Below are positions 6,727 through 15,383 of a DNA stretch of 64,000 nt, in pieces. The notes under the pieces were generated by a model, which worked only from the letters and a program-made list of their open reading frames with translations, did not search any database and was not told where the DNA came from. Every line of letters starts with the position of its first letter. Position 1 is the stretch's first letter. Source of the stretch: Cellulomonas fulva (GTDB lineage Bacteria; Actinomycetota; Actinomycetes; Actinomycetales; Cellulomonadaceae). The stretch lies in contig NZ_JAHBOH010000001.1 in NCBI RefSeq assembly GCF_018531375.1, positions 2,852,001-2,916,000 of the forward strand. The letters are read 5' to 3'. Made by a program: the position numbers and the translations under genes.

Positions 6727-9627
6727 TCACACCGACGAGTACGCCACGACCCCGCGGCGCACGGCGTCCACGGCCCGCGCGGCGGTGCTGCGCAGGCGCT
6801 CGTGGGGCGCGGCCGACGAGATCTGGTCGAGCACGTCGATGACCTGCTTGCACCAGCGGACGAAGTCGCCCGCGGTCAGGTCGCTGCCCCGCAGGACCGC
6901 GTCGAGGCTGCGGCCGGCGGCCCAGCGGTGGACCGCCTCGACGAGGCCGAGGTCGACGGGCTGGATCGTCTCGAGCCGGTGGGCGGTCTCCAGGTCCTCG
7001 AGCTCCGACCAGGCCCGCACCGTCGCGTCGATCGCCACGCCGAGCCGCCCGTTCGGGCCACCGGGGACGTGGGGCTGCGCGTCCTCGTCGCGGCGGGACC
7101 GGTACAGCACGGTCGAGACGGCCGCCGCGAGACCCGGCGGGTCCAGCTCGTCCCAGGCCCCCCGCCGCAGGCACTCGGCGAGCAGGAGGTCGTTCTCGGC
7201 GTAGAGCCGCCGCAGCCAGCGCCCGTCCGGCGTGACGCGCAGCGCGCCCTCGTCGTCGACGTCGAGGTACCCGAGCTGCGCGAGCAGGTCGCACGTGCGG
7301 TCGAACACCACCGAGATGGAGCCGGTCCGCCCCGCGATCCGCCCGACCAGCGCGTCGTGCTCCGCGCGCAGCCGCGACCAGCGCTCCGCCCAGCGCGCGT
7401 GGTCCTCGCGCTCGGGGCAGCCGTGGCACGGGTGGGCGCGCAGCGCGCGGCGCAGGTCCTGCACGCGCGCGTCGTCGTCCGCCCGCGCCGCCCGCCGAGG
7501 CCGCTCGTGCGGCGCGGGCGCGAGGTCGGCCACCGCGGCGCGCAGCCGGGCGGCGAGGTCGCGCCGCGCGGCCGGCACCCGTGCCTCGAAGTCCCGCGGC
7601 ACGCGCACGAACCCGACGGTGCGGGCGCCCCGGCCCACGTCGGGCACCGTGAGCCGCTGCACCTGCCGGTCGGTGGTCAGCACCGTCGGTCGCGGACCCT
7701 CGAAGCCCGCCTTCGGGCCGGGGTCGACGACGACGACGTAGCCGCTGCGCCGGCCCTGCGGCACCTCGAGCACGTCGCCCGGGCGCAGCCCCTCGAGCGA
7801 GCGCGCCGCCTCCGCGCGACGCGCGCCGGCGGCCTGCCGCGAGACGTCCTTCTCCGCCGCGGACAGCTCGCCACGGAGCCGCGCGTACTCCGCGAAGTCG
7901 CCCAGGTGGCACTCCATGGCCTTGGCGTAGCCCTCGAGCGCCTCCGTGTGCGCCTGCGCCTGCCGCGCGAGGCCGACGACGCCGCGATCGGCCTGGAACT
8001 GCGCGAACGACGTCTCGAGCACCTCGCGCGCACGGTCGCGCCCGACCTGCGCCACCAGGTTGACCGCCATGTTGTACGTCGGGCGGAAGCTCGAGCGCAA
8101 GGGGTACAGGCGCTTGGACGCGAGGCCGGCGAGCTGCACCGGGTCGAGGCCCGAGTGACCGAGCACCACGGCGTGGCCCTCGACGTCGATCCCGCGCCGC
8201 CCGGCACGGCCCGTGAGCTGGGTGTACTCCCCCGGCGTCACGTCCACGTGCCGCGAGCCGTCCCACTTGACCAGCTTCTCGAGCACCACCGACCGCGCGG
8301 GCATGTTGATCCCGAGCGCCAGGGTCTCGGTCGCGAAGACGACCTTGACGAGGCCCCGCGAGAAGAGGTCCTCGACGGTCTCCTTGAACAGCGGCAGCAT
8401 GCCCGCGTGGTGCGCCGCGACCCCGCGGCTCAGGGCGTCGGCCAGCTGCCAGTAGCCCAGCACCTCGAGGTCCTCCGGGGGCACCGCGGCGCAGCGCTCC
8501 TCGACGATCATCCGGATCTCGGCCTGCTCGGCCGGCGAGGTGAGCCGGATCCCCGCACCCAGGCACTGCTGCACCGCGGCCTCGCAGCCGGCGCGGGAGA
8601 AGATGAACACGATCGCGGGCAGCAGCCCCTCGCGGTCGAGGACGTCGACGACGGCGAAGCGCGGCGTGGTCCGCACGGCCGGTGCACCGCCGGGCCGGTG
8701 GTCGCCGCCCGGTCGTCGTCCCCCGCGACCCCGGTACCCGCGGTCCCCGGGCCCACGCCGCTCGCCGCCGGACCGGTTCGCGAGCAGGCGCCGCAGGTCC
8801 GGGTTGATCGGCGGGTCGACGCCCGGGTCGGTCGGGTCCACGTGGCCCGCGTACAGGTCCAGGAGCTCGGCGTTGACCAGGACGTGCTGCCCCAGCGGGA
8901 CGGGCCGGTGCTCGCTGACCACCACCTCGGTGTCGCCGCGCACCATCGCGAGCCAGTCCCCGAACTCCTCCGCGTTGGAGACGGTCGCGGAGAGCGAGAC
9001 CAGCTGCACGTCGTCGGGCAGGTGGATGATCACCTCCTCCCAGACCGGTCCGCGGAACCGGTCGGCGAGGTAGTGCACCTCGTCCATCACCACGAACCCC
9101 AGGCCGTCGAGCGTCGGCGAGCCCGCGTAGAGCATGTTCCGCAGCACCTCGGTCGTCATGACGACGACGGGAGCCTCCGAGTTGATCGTCGTGTCGCCCG
9201 TGAGGAGGCCCACCTGGCCCGGGCCGTAGCGACGCACCAGGTCCCCGTACTTCTGGTTCGACAGCGCCTTGATGGGGGTCGTGTAGAAGGCCTTGCGGCC
9301 GGCGCCGAGCGCCAGGTGCACCGCGAACTCCCCCACGACGGTCTTGCCGGCGCCCGTGGGTGCCGCGACCAGGACCCCGCTGCCCCGCTCGAGCGCGGTG
9401 CACGCCTCGACCTGGAACGCGTCCAGGCGGAAGCCGAGCTCCTCACGGAACCGTCCCAGCTCGCCGGAGTCCTCCTGCTGCCGCCGCCGGGCCGCCGCGT
9501 ACCGCTCGGCCGGCGAGGGCTCGTCGGCCGCACGCTGCCGTGCGGCACCCGCCGAGGTGTCGGGACCCGCCCCCGCGGCGCCGCTGGGGTTGTCGGGACG
9601 ACGACGGTGACGGGAACGGGACGGCAC
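6727..9627 (-). CDS. helY: DEAD/DEAH-box helicase HelY (Ski2/Mtr4-like)
   Basis: Superfamily 2 ATP-dependent helicase, probably acting on RNA, related to eukaryotic Ski2/Mtr4 and to mycobacterial HelY. In the 966-residue protein the Walker A APTGAGKT is at residues 89-96, motif Ia TTPIKALSNQK follows, the DEVH box is at 182-185, motif III is SATVSNAEEF and motif VI is QLTGRAGRRGID. A glycine/arginine-rich insertion near residues 290-315 separates the RecA-like domains. The C-terminal third is the helical DSHCT-like region. In Mycobacterium helY sits next to tatC, tatA, pafC and pafB; here the diacylglycerol kinase gene lies between helY and tatC. The GTG start follows TAGGGT by six bases. Confidence 0.93.
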   Translation of the reverse strand: MPSRSRHRRRPDNPSGAAGAGPDTSAGAARQRAADEPSPAERYAAARRRQQEDSGELGRFREELGFRLDAFQVEACTALERGSGVLVAAPTGAGKTVVGEFAVHLALGAGRKAFYTTPIKALSNQKYGDLVRRYGPGQVGLLTGDTTINSEAPVVVMTTEVLRNMLYAGSPTLDGLGFVVMDEVHYLADRFRGPVWEEVIIHLPDDVQLVSLSATVSNAEEFGDWLAMVRGDTEVVVSEHRPVPLGQHVLVNAELLDLYAGHVDPTDPGVDPPINPDLRRLLANRSGGERRGPGDRGYRGRGGRRPGGDHRPGGAPAVRTTPRFAVVDVLDREGLLPAIVFIFSRAGCEAAVQQCLGAGIRLTSPAEQAEIRMIVEERCAAVPPEDLEVLGYWQLADALSRGVAAHHAGMLPLFKETVEDLFSRGLVKVVFATETLALGINMPARSVVLEKLVKWDGSRHVDVTPGEYTQLTGRAGRRGIDVEGHAVVLGHSGLDPVQLAGLASKRLYPLRSSFRPTYNMAVNLVAQVGRDRAREVLETSFAQFQADRGVVGLARQAQAHTEALEGYAKAMECHLGDFAEYARLRGELSAAEKDVSRQAAGARRAEAARSLEGLRPGDVLEVPQGRRSGYVVVVDPGPKAGFEGPRPTVLTTDRQVQRLTVPDVGRGARTVGFVRVPRDFEARVPAARRDLAARLRAAVADLAPAPHERPRRAARADDDARVQDLRRALRAHPCHGCPEREDHARWAERWSRLRAEHDALVGRIAGRTGSISVVFDRTCDLLAQLGYLDVDDEGALRVTPDGRWLRRLYAENDLLLAECLRRGAWDELDPPGLAAAVSTVLYRSRRDEDAQPHVPGGPNGRLGVAIDATVRAWSELEDLETAHRLETIQPVDLGLVEAVHRWAAGRSLDAVLRGSDLTAGDFVRWCKQVIDVLDQISSAAPHERLRSTAARAVDAVRRGVVAYSSV

Positions 9628-9639
9628 AGGCCCACCCTA
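9625..9639 (-). promoter_or_regulatory. Putative leaderless promoter -10 of helY
   Basis: TAGGGT (9639-9634), six bases, GTG; no Shine-Dalgarno sequence. Confidence 0.42.
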
Positions 9640-9676
9640 GGCACGCCGACGCCCGACGAGCGCGCGACGCACGGCG

Positions 9677-10591
9677 TCAGACCAGGACGCGCAGCGCCCC
9701 CGGGACCACCTCGACCTCGAGCGGCAGCGGGCCGATCCGCTCGCCGTCAGCGAACGCCGGTGGCGGCGCGACGCCGAGCGCGTCGACGGGCTCGATCAGG
9801 ACGCGCCGCGCCCGTGAGATCCGCACACGCGGGTCCCCGACGTGCCGGCCGCGGTAGATGCCCGGGAAGATGCGCACGACGCCCCGCCGGGTGAACGGGC
9901 CGGCGACGACGACGTCGAGGAGCCCGTCGTCGACGCGGGCGTCGGGCGCGATCTGCAGCCCGCCGCCGATCCAGGGGACGTTCGCCACCGCGACGAGCGT
10001 GCCCGCCGACTCCCACACCTCGCCGTCGGCCGTGACGCGGTAGCCGAACGGCCGGAACGTGCCGAGCTCCGCGGCGAGCGCGCGCACGTAGCGCGCGTGC
10101 CCCCGCGGCCACGTGTAGACGTTGGCCCGGGCGTTCACGGCGGCGTCGATGCCGCACGACAGCACGCCGACGAACCACTCCCGCGCACCGCGCCCGGGTG
10201 CGCCGACCCGCACGGCGTCGATGGCCCGGGGCCCGTCCGCCAGCGCGCGCACCAGGTGCTCCACCGCCGCGGGCACGTCGCCGCGCGGCAGCCCGAGCGT
10301 CCGTGCGACGTCGTTGCCGGTGCCCGCCGGGACGATGCCGAGCGGCAGGTCGGTGCCCGCGACCACGTTCACGCCGAGGTGCACCATGCCGTCGCCGCCG
10401 ACCACGACGAGCGCGTCCAGCCCCCGCAGCGCCCCGGCGCGTGCGCGGTCGGTCGCCTGCGCGAGGGACGGGCCCGAGAGGTCCTCGACCTCGAACCCGC
10501 GGCGTCGCAGCTCGTCGTGCACCGCGCGGCCCGCACGCCCGCCGCGTCCCCGCCCGGCGGTCGGGTTCACGACGAGGCCGAGACGCGTCAC
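9677..10591 (-). CDS. Diacylglycerol kinase / lipid kinase family protein
   Basis: Soluble lipid kinase of the DAGK/LCB5 catalytic family (304 residues), expected to phosphorylate diacylglycerol or a similar lipid at the membrane surface. LVVNPTAGRG at the N terminus, GGDGMVHLGVN (glycine-rich nucleotide loop with catalytic Asp region) and PAGTGNDVART match the family; the C-terminal half is the beta-sandwich domain. The same frame stays open upstream through tatC, giving an apparent 546-residue protein, but that part is out-of-frame tatC. The GTG at 10591 overlaps the tatC stop as GTGA, which I take as the true start. The gene is the last of a pafB-pafC-tatA-tatC unit. Confidence 0.9.
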   Translation of the reverse strand: MTRLGLVVNPTAGRGRGGRAGRAVHDELRRRGFEVEDLSGPSLAQATDRARAGALRGLDALVVVGGDGMVHLGVNVVAGTDLPLGIVPAGTGNDVARTLGLPRGDVPAAVEHLVRALADGPRAIDAVRVGAPGRGAREWFVGVLSCGIDAAVNARANVYTWPRGHARYVRALAAELGTFRPFGYRVTADGEVWESAGTLVAVANVPWIGGGLQIAPDARVDDGLLDVVVAGPFTRRGVVRIFPGIYRGRHVGDPRVRISRARRVLIEPVDALGVAPPPAFADGERIGPLPLEVEVVPGALRVLV

Positions 10592-11439
10592 GTGCGCGGC
10601 TCCGAGGCGGCACCCGGCGAGGGCTCCGGCGGCGGTCCGGGCATGGTGCCGTCGAGCCGGGGAAGGCCCGCCGCGGCGCGACGCCGGTCGAGCCGGCGGT
10701 CGTGCAGCTCGCAGACACCGAGAGCCACGAAGTACAGCGCGCAGATCGGCGCCGCCACGACGATCATCGTGAGGGCGTCGGGAGTCGGGGTCATGACCGC
10801 CGAGAAGGTGAACGCGATGACGATCGCCCACCGCCAGCCGCGCCGCCACGTCTCCGCACGTCCGACGCCCGCGAAGTTCAGCGCGACCATCAGCACCGGC
10901 AGCAGGAACGCCAGCCCGAACGCGAGCAGCAGCCTCATGACGAACGACAGGTACGTCTGGGCGTCGATGAGGTTGGTGGCGCCCTCCGGGGTGAACTCCG
11001 TCAGCAGGCGCACCGCGTTCGGCAGCGCCCAGAAGGCCAGCGCGGCACCCGCGAGGAAGAGCGGCACCGCCGCGGCGAGGAAGCCGACGGCGTACCGCCG
11101 CTCGGACCGCGTCAGCCCCGGGGTGACGAAGGCCCAGAGCTGGTAGAGCCACCACGGGCTGGACAGGAACACGCCGAGGAACAGCGAGACCTTGATCTTC
11201 ATGTCGAACGACGTCGCCACGCCCGCGAAGTTGATCGCGACGACGGACCCGCGCTCGTTCGCCACGTCCTGCAGCGGCTGCTGCAGGAGCTCGAACATCG
11301 GCTCGTACAGGAACCACCCGACGACCGCGCCGAGCACGAGGCCCAGGGCGGCGAGGAAGAGCCGGTGCCGCAGCTCGAGCAGGTGCGCCCGCAGCGGCAT
11401 CCGGCCGCCGGGATCGCTCCCGCGGCGCTTGCCGGCCAC
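10588..11439 (-). CDS. tatC: Sec-independent protein translocase TatC
   Basis: Polytopic membrane component of the twin-arginine translocase; it binds the RR signal peptide with TatB-type partners. The 283-residue protein has six predicted membrane helices. The conserved N-terminal HLLELRHRL holds the signal-peptide-binding Glu, and the loop before helix 2 contains the SFDMKIK and FVTPGLTRSERR motifs. Only TatA is encoded next to it; a TatB, if present, is elsewhere, as in other actinobacteria. tatA lies directly upstream with a gap of a few bases, and the diacylglycerol kinase gene overlaps the stop. The C-terminal tail is proline-rich. Confidence 0.96.
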   Translation of the reverse strand: MAGKRRGSDPGGRMPLRAHLLELRHRLFLAALGLVLGAVVGWFLYEPMFELLQQPLQDVANERGSVVAINFAGVATSFDMKIKVSLFLGVFLSSPWWLYQLWAFVTPGLTRSERRYAVGFLAAAVPLFLAGAALAFWALPNAVRLLTEFTPEGATNLIDAQTYLSFVMRLLLAFGLAFLLPVLMVALNFAGVGRAETWRRGWRWAIVIAFTFSAVMTPTPDALTMIVVAAPICALYFVALGVCELHDRRLDRRRAAAGLPRLDGTMPGPPPEPSPGAASEPRT

Positions 11440-11444
11440 CCGGG

Positions 11445-11738
11445 TCAGGCGGTGGTGCCGGTGCCGCCCTCCGCGGGGCGGTCGGCAGGCGGCGTCGCGG
11501 GCGCCTGCGGAGCGGGCGCGGGTGCCGGGGCCGGGGTCACGGGCGGCGCCGCGGGAGCGTCCGCCACGGGTGGCAGGGGCGCCGTGGCGGGCGGGTCGTC
11601 ACGCAGGTCCTTGACCTCGTTCTTGAAGATCTTCATCGACTGGCCCACGCTCTTCGCCAGGTCGGGCAGGCGCTTGGCGCCGAACAGCAGCAAGATCACC
11701 ACGAGTAGCACCACGACGTGCCAGGGCTGCACCCTCAT
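11445..11738 (-). CDS. tatA: Sec-independent protein translocase TatA
   Basis: Pore-forming component of the twin-arginine translocase. The 97-residue protein has the classical layout: a short N terminus with one membrane helix (residues 6-19), the FGAKRLPD hinge, an amphipathic helix (residues 26-46) and an acidic, proline/alanine-rich disordered tail. I chose the ATG at 11738 because the membrane helix begins there and GGAGGAGAGG lies just upstream; the frame is open further 5' but that part is not TatA-like. It sits five bases before tatC. Confidence 0.95.
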   Translation of the reverse strand: MRVQPWHVVVLLVVILLLFGAKRLPDLAKSVGQSMKIFKNEVKDLRDDPPATAPLPPVADAPAAPPVTPAPAPAPAPQAPATPPADRPAEGGTGTTA

Positions 11739-11835
11739 GTCGGCCTCTCCTCCACAGCGGGGTCGCACGATCCTAAACCGCTCCGCGGGCCTTCCCGGAC
11801 CGGCCGGCCCGTGCCGCGCACCGGATCCGTCGGCG

Positions 11836-12156
11836 TCAGGTCCAGAACGCGCGCCAGCCTTGGGCGGCGTCGAGCACCCGCACCGCGCGGCGCTCCTCGC
11901 GCTCGGTGCGCAGCCGGTCCCGGACGTCCCGCAGCTCGTCGCGGTCACCGAACAGCGTGGGACCGGTGTCCGGGGCGTTCTCGCGCGCGAGCCGCGCCAG
12001 CTCGTCGGCACGGTCGGCGAGCACGGCCAGGACCTCGCTCGCGCGGCCCAGCTCGCGCCCGAGCGCGAGGGTCGAGCGCCACAGGCGCCGCCCGAGGAAG
12101 AACGCGCCGGCGAGCGTCCCGAGCACCAGGACCGTCCAGAGCAGGAACCACAGCAT
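11836..12156 (-). CDS. Small single-pass membrane protein of unknown function
   Basis: A 106-residue protein with one N-terminal membrane helix (residues 2-21, FLLWTVLVLGTLAGAFFLG), then a charged helical region rich in Arg, Glu and Ala (residues 25-60) that could form a coiled coil, and a C-terminal helix ending in WRAFWT. I do not recognise a named family. It lies between pafC (13-base gap) and tatA (97-base gap) on the same strand and is probably in the same transcript. Its position in the paf-tat block suggests a conserved envelope role, but no function can be assigned. Confidence 0.72.
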   Translation of the reverse strand: MLWFLLWTVLVLGTLAGAFFLGRRLWRSTLALGRELGRASEVLAVLADRADELARLARENAPDTGPTLFGDRDELRDVRDRLRTEREERRAVRVLDAAQGWRAFWT

Positions 12157-12169
12157 CGCGGTCAGCCTC

Positions 12170-13144
12170 TCATGCGTCCCGCGGGTCCACCGCGAGGGGG
12201 CCGTACGCCGCGAGCGTCGCCCGGGCGGTGGCGGCCACCTCGTCGGCGACGCCCTGGGGGTGGATCGCGAGCACGTCGTCGGCCGCCTGCAGCACCAGGT
12301 GACGCAGCCAGGCGTGGCTGACGACGCGCAGGTCGACCTCGAACGAGCCGTCGTCGAGGTTGCGCACGTCCTCGACCGGGCTCGTCTCGGCGATCCACCG
12401 GGCGCGGCTGCGCAGGCGCAGCGTCACGAGGTCGCCCTCGGGTCCGGGCAGGAACTCGCCACCCGTGACCTCGTGCCGCTCCGCGGGCTCGTCGAGCACG
12501 CGGGCGGCCAGGATGCGGTCGACGCGGAACAGCCGCTCCCCCTCGACCGCGTGGCACCACGCGAGCAGGTAGGAGCGGTCGGCGTCCGTGACGAGGCGCA
12601 CCGGGTCGACGTCGCGCTCGGACGCGACGTCGGCCGCGTTGACGTACCGCAGGTGCAGGCGGCGCCCGTCGCGCAGCGCCTGGGCGAGCGCGGCCGCGAC
12701 CGCCGGCTGCGCGGCGAGCGTCAGGGTGACGTCGACCGTGCCGGCCGCGTCGCCCACGGCGGCGGTGAGCTTGTGCAGCGCGGAGCGGACGACGGCCGCT
12801 CGCTCGTCGTCCAGCGCGCCCGCGAGGCCCGCGTCCAGCGCGCGCAGCGCGGCCACGAGCGCGACGCCCTCACGCGCGCTGAGCCGCAGCGGGCGGGTCA
12901 TGTTGCGGGACTCGGTGAGCCGGACCACGCCGCGGTCGAGCGCGAGGGAGTCGAAGTCGATGAGGTCGTACGGCAGGTAGCCCGGCGTGCCGGTCACCCA
13001 GAGCGTGTCGACGTCCGCCATGACCTGGCGCGGTGTCACCCCGAACTGCTCGGCGAGCTGGTCCACCGACGCGTCCTCGTGCCGGTCGAGGTACGCGATC
13101 ATGCCCAGGAGCCGCACCACGCGGTCGCTCGCGCGCTCAGCCAC
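12170..13144 (-). CDS. pafC: WYL-domain transcriptional regulator PafC
   Basis: Second subunit of the PafBC regulator, which activates LexA-independent DNA-damage genes in actinobacteria. The 324-residue protein starts ERASDRVVRLLGMIAYL, a winged-helix DNA-binding domain (residues 1-80, with VDQLAEQFGVTPRQVMADV), then a WYL domain (about 140-220, with SYLLAWCHAVEGERLFRVDRI) and the C-terminal extension. The start is the GTG at 13144, overlapping the end of pafB by 8 bases, so the pair is translationally coupled. WYL domains sense single-stranded nucleic acid in characterised homologues. It is encoded immediately after its partner. Confidence 0.9.
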   Translation of the reverse strand: MAERASDRVVRLLGMIAYLDRHEDASVDQLAEQFGVTPRQVMADVDTLWVTGTPGYLPYDLIDFDSLALDRGVVRLTESRNMTRPLRLSAREGVALVAALRALDAGLAGALDDERAAVVRSALHKLTAAVGDAAGTVDVTLTLAAQPAVAAALAQALRDGRRLHLRYVNAADVASERDVDPVRLVTDADRSYLLAWCHAVEGERLFRVDRILAARVLDEPAERHEVTGGEFLPGPEGDLVTLRLRSRARWIAETSPVEDVRNLDDGSFEVDLRVVSHAWLRHLVLQAADDVLAIHPQGVADEVAATARATLAAYGPLAVDPRDA

Positions 13145-14195
13145 GGGCCACCTCCGGGTCCGACGAGCCCCCGCGCGGCGCGAGCCCCGTCGCCTGCGCC
13201 AGCATCCACAGCACGTGGTCGCGCACCTCCGGGGGGTCCAGCACCAGGACCGCGTCGCCGTACCCGACGAGCTCCTCGGCCAGCTCCCAGGCGTTGCGGT
13301 ACCCGACGTGCACCACGTCGCGCCCGGCGAGCAGCCCGGCCGTGCCCTCGTCGTCCCGCAGCCGCGCGAGGAGGTCCGCGGTGTCCGGCGGCGGCGTGAC
13401 GGCGCGCACGCGCGCGGCCTCGGCACGCTCCGGGAGCAGCGCGAGCGTCGCCGTCCGCGCCGGACCCTCGCGCCAGGCGGCCAGCGCCGCGTCGACCTCC
13501 GCCTGACCGGGCGGCTCGAACGCGCCGGGCGGGCCCACGGGCCGCACCGCGCCCTCGATGCGGCTCAGCCGGTAGGAGCGGCTCGCTCCGCGGTCCAGGT
13601 CGCGTCCGACCAGCACCCAGCCACCGCGCCGGGCGAGGAGCTGCCACGGCTCGACCCGGCGTTCCCGGACCTCGCCGGTGTTCGCGGCGCGGTACGTGAA
13701 GCGCACCGCCTGACGCTCCTGCGCGGCGTCCAGCAGGGGCGCGAACGCCCCGCCGCCGGAGCGCACGCGCGGCGCCAGGCCGGCGACCAGGTCGGTCTCC
13801 CCCGGCCCCTGCCCGACCGCGCGCAGCTTCGTCAGCGCGCGGGCCGTGTCGCCGCGCATGGTCCGGTCCTGCCACGTCTGCGCGGCGAGGGTGAGGACAC
13901 CGAGCTCGGCCGCGGTCAGGTCGATCGGGGGCAGCGCGTAGGTCTCGAGGTCGATCCGGTAGCCGATGTCGTCGCCGTGACCCGGGTCGGTGACCGTGAC
14001 CAACGGGATGCCGAGCTCGCGCAGGGTGTCCTTGTCCCGCTCGAACATCCGCTCGAAGGACTCGTCCGACGGCGCGTCGGCGTAGCCGGCGACGGAGGCG
14101 CGCACCTGCTCCTTGGTCATCCGCCCACGGGAGTTCACCAGGGCGATGAGGAGGTTGAGGAGACGCTCGGCCGCGTCGATCTGGGTGACCATCAC
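13137..14195 (-). CDS. pafB: WYL-domain transcriptional regulator PafB
   Basis: First subunit of PafBC. The 352-residue protein has an N-terminal winged-helix domain (ERLLNLLIALVNSRGRMTKE, residues 9-80) followed by a WYL domain (about 160-240, with RRVEPWQLLARRGGWVLVGRD) and a C-terminal domain. It begins with GTG-ATG at 14195/14192; TACGGT lies five bases before the GTG and eight before the ATG, so the mRNA may be leaderless. In mycobacteria pafB and pafC follow the Pup ligase gene pafA. Here the next gene upstream is the divergent DUF3866 gene and no pafA or proteasome gene is in the window, so the regulator is separated from pupylation genes at this locus. Confidence 0.9.
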   Translation of the reverse strand: MMVTQIDAAERLLNLLIALVNSRGRMTKEQVRASVAGYADAPSDESFERMFERDKDTLRELGIPLVTVTDPGHGDDIGYRIDLETYALPPIDLTAAELGVLTLAAQTWQDRTMRGDTARALTKLRAVGQGPGETDLVAGLAPRVRSGGGAFAPLLDAAQERQAVRFTYRAANTGEVRERRVEPWQLLARRGGWVLVGRDLDRGASRSYRLSRIEGAVRPVGPPGAFEPPGQAEVDAALAAWREGPARTATLALLPERAEAARVRAVTPPPDTADLLARLRDDEGTAGLLAGRDVVHVGYRNAWELAEELVGYGDAVLVLDPPEVRDHVLWMLAQATGLAPRGGSSDPEVARG

Positions 14196-14206
14196 CGCAC
14201 ACCGTA
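14190..14206 (-). promoter_or_regulatory. Putative pafB promoter -10, leaderless type
   Basis: TACGGT (14206-14201) is five bases before GTG 14195. It is only eight bases from the -10 of the divergent DUF3866 gene, so polymerase could hardly occupy both promoters at once. Confidence 0.4.
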
Positions 14207-14214
14207 GTGGCCGG

Positions 14215-14229
14215 TAGCGTGGAGTGGTG
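14215..14229 (+). promoter_or_regulatory. Putative leaderless promoter -10 of the DUF3866 gene
   Basis: TAGCGT (14215-14220), six bases, GTG at 14227. Together with pafB this forms a back-to-back promoter pair. Confidence 0.42.
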
Positions 14230-15363
14230 ATCAGGTGGCGCGCAGGGGTCGTGGAAGAGGTCGGCGCCTCGTGGCCCGGCGCCGTCGAGCTGGTGGTGGC
14301 GCTGGACGAGCCGTGGTCGGACCCGACCCTCCCGGCGCGCGTGAAGGCCCTCGCCTACCCCGCGCTCGTGGGCGAGCTCGGCGTGGGTCGGCGCGTCCTG
14401 CTCAACGTGAGCGCGCTCGCGCGGGGGCTCGGGACCGGCGGGTACGCGCTCGTCGTCGCGCCGGGCGACGGCCGACCCGCCGACCCGCCTGGCCGGCGGG
14501 GCCACCTCGTCAAGGCGCGCTACACCCCGCTGCAGGCCATGGTGCTGGGCGTCGACGACCAGGAGTCGGAGCACCACGAGACGCTGCGTGACGCCGATGA
14601 CCTCGAGGGGATGCCGGTCGTCGTCGCGGACCTGCACTCGGCACTGCCCGCGATCGTCGCCGGCACGCGGACGGCCGCCGCACGGGCGGGCCGCACCCCG
14701 CCCTCGGTGGCGTACGTCATGACCGACGGCGGCGCGCTGCCCGCCTGGTTCTCGCGGGCCGCCGCCGGCCTGCGGGAGGCCGGGTGGATCGACGCGGTCG
14801 TCACCGCGGGCCAGTCCTTCGGGGGCGACCTCGAGGCCGTGTCCGTCCACACGGCCCTGCTCGCCGCACGGCACGTGCTGCGCGCGGACCTCGCGGTCGT
14901 CGTCCAGGGCCCGGGGAACCTGGGCACGGGCACGCGGTGGGGCTTCTCCGGGGTGGCCGCGGGCGAGGCCGTGAACGCGGCGGGCGTCCTGGGGGGCCGC
15001 CCCGTCGCGTCCCTGCGCGTCTCCGGCGCGGACCCGCGGGAGCGGCACCTCGGGATCTCGCACCACTCGCTCACGGCCTACGGCCGGGTCGCGCTGGTCC
15101 CCGCGGACGTCGTCGTGCCGACCTTCGACGTGGACGACGACGAGCTGACCGCGCTGGGCCGCCGCGTGCACGCCCAGGCCGTCGCGCTCGGCGAGCCGCA
15201 CGGCCGGCACCGCCTGGTCGAGGTGCACGCGGGTGCGGACCTGCGGTCGGCGCTCACCGCCTCGCCGGTGCGGCTGTCGACCATGGGCCGGGGGCTCGAG
15301 CAGGACCCGGCCGCGTTCCTCGCGGCGGCCGCCGCCGGGGTCCACGCGGTGTCGCTGCTCTGA
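14227..15363 (+). CDS. DUF3866 family protein
   Basis: A 378-residue protein of the actinobacterial DUF3866 family, whose function is not known. The sequence has a Rossmann-like character with YVMTDGGALPAWFSR near residue 160, VVVQGPGNLGTGTRWGFSG near residue 225 and ISHHSLTAYGRV near residue 280. These glycine-rich and His-rich motifs suggest a ligand or metal site. There is no signal peptide. GTG codons stand at both 14224 and 14227; I prefer 14227 because it lies exactly six bases after TAGCGT. It diverges from pafB across a very short promoter region, so the two may be transcribed alternately. Confidence 0.82.
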   Translation: MIRWRAGVVEEVGASWPGAVELVVALDEPWSDPTLPARVKALAYPALVGELGVGRRVLLNVSALARGLGTGGYALVVAPGDGRPADPPGRRGHLVKARYTPLQAMVLGVDDQESEHHETLRDADDLEGMPVVVADLHSALPAIVAGTRTAAARAGRTPPSVAYVMTDGGALPAWFSRAAAGLREAGWIDAVVTAGQSFGGDLEAVSVHTALLAARHVLRADLAVVVQGPGNLGTGTRWGFSGVAAGEAVNAAGVLGGRPVASLRVSGADPRERHLGISHHSLTAYGRVALVPADVVVPTFDVDDDELTALGRRVHAQAVALGEPHGRHRLVEVHAGADLRSALTASPVRLSTMGRGLEQDPAAFLAAAAAGVHAVSLL

Positions 15364-15383
15364 CCCGCGGGCGTCGCGTGCGG

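Noticed and set aside
3270-6842. Very long plus-strand open frame of about 1190 codons
   Set aside because: It runs opposite to lnt and the amidohydrolase, both with clear motifs, and has an arginine/proline/glutamate-rich composition typical of antisense frames in GC-rich DNA.
9677-11317. Apparent fusion of a TatC-overlapping region with diacylglycerol kinase (546 codons)
   Set aside because: The upstream part is tatC read out of frame; a GTGA overlap marks the true kinase start.
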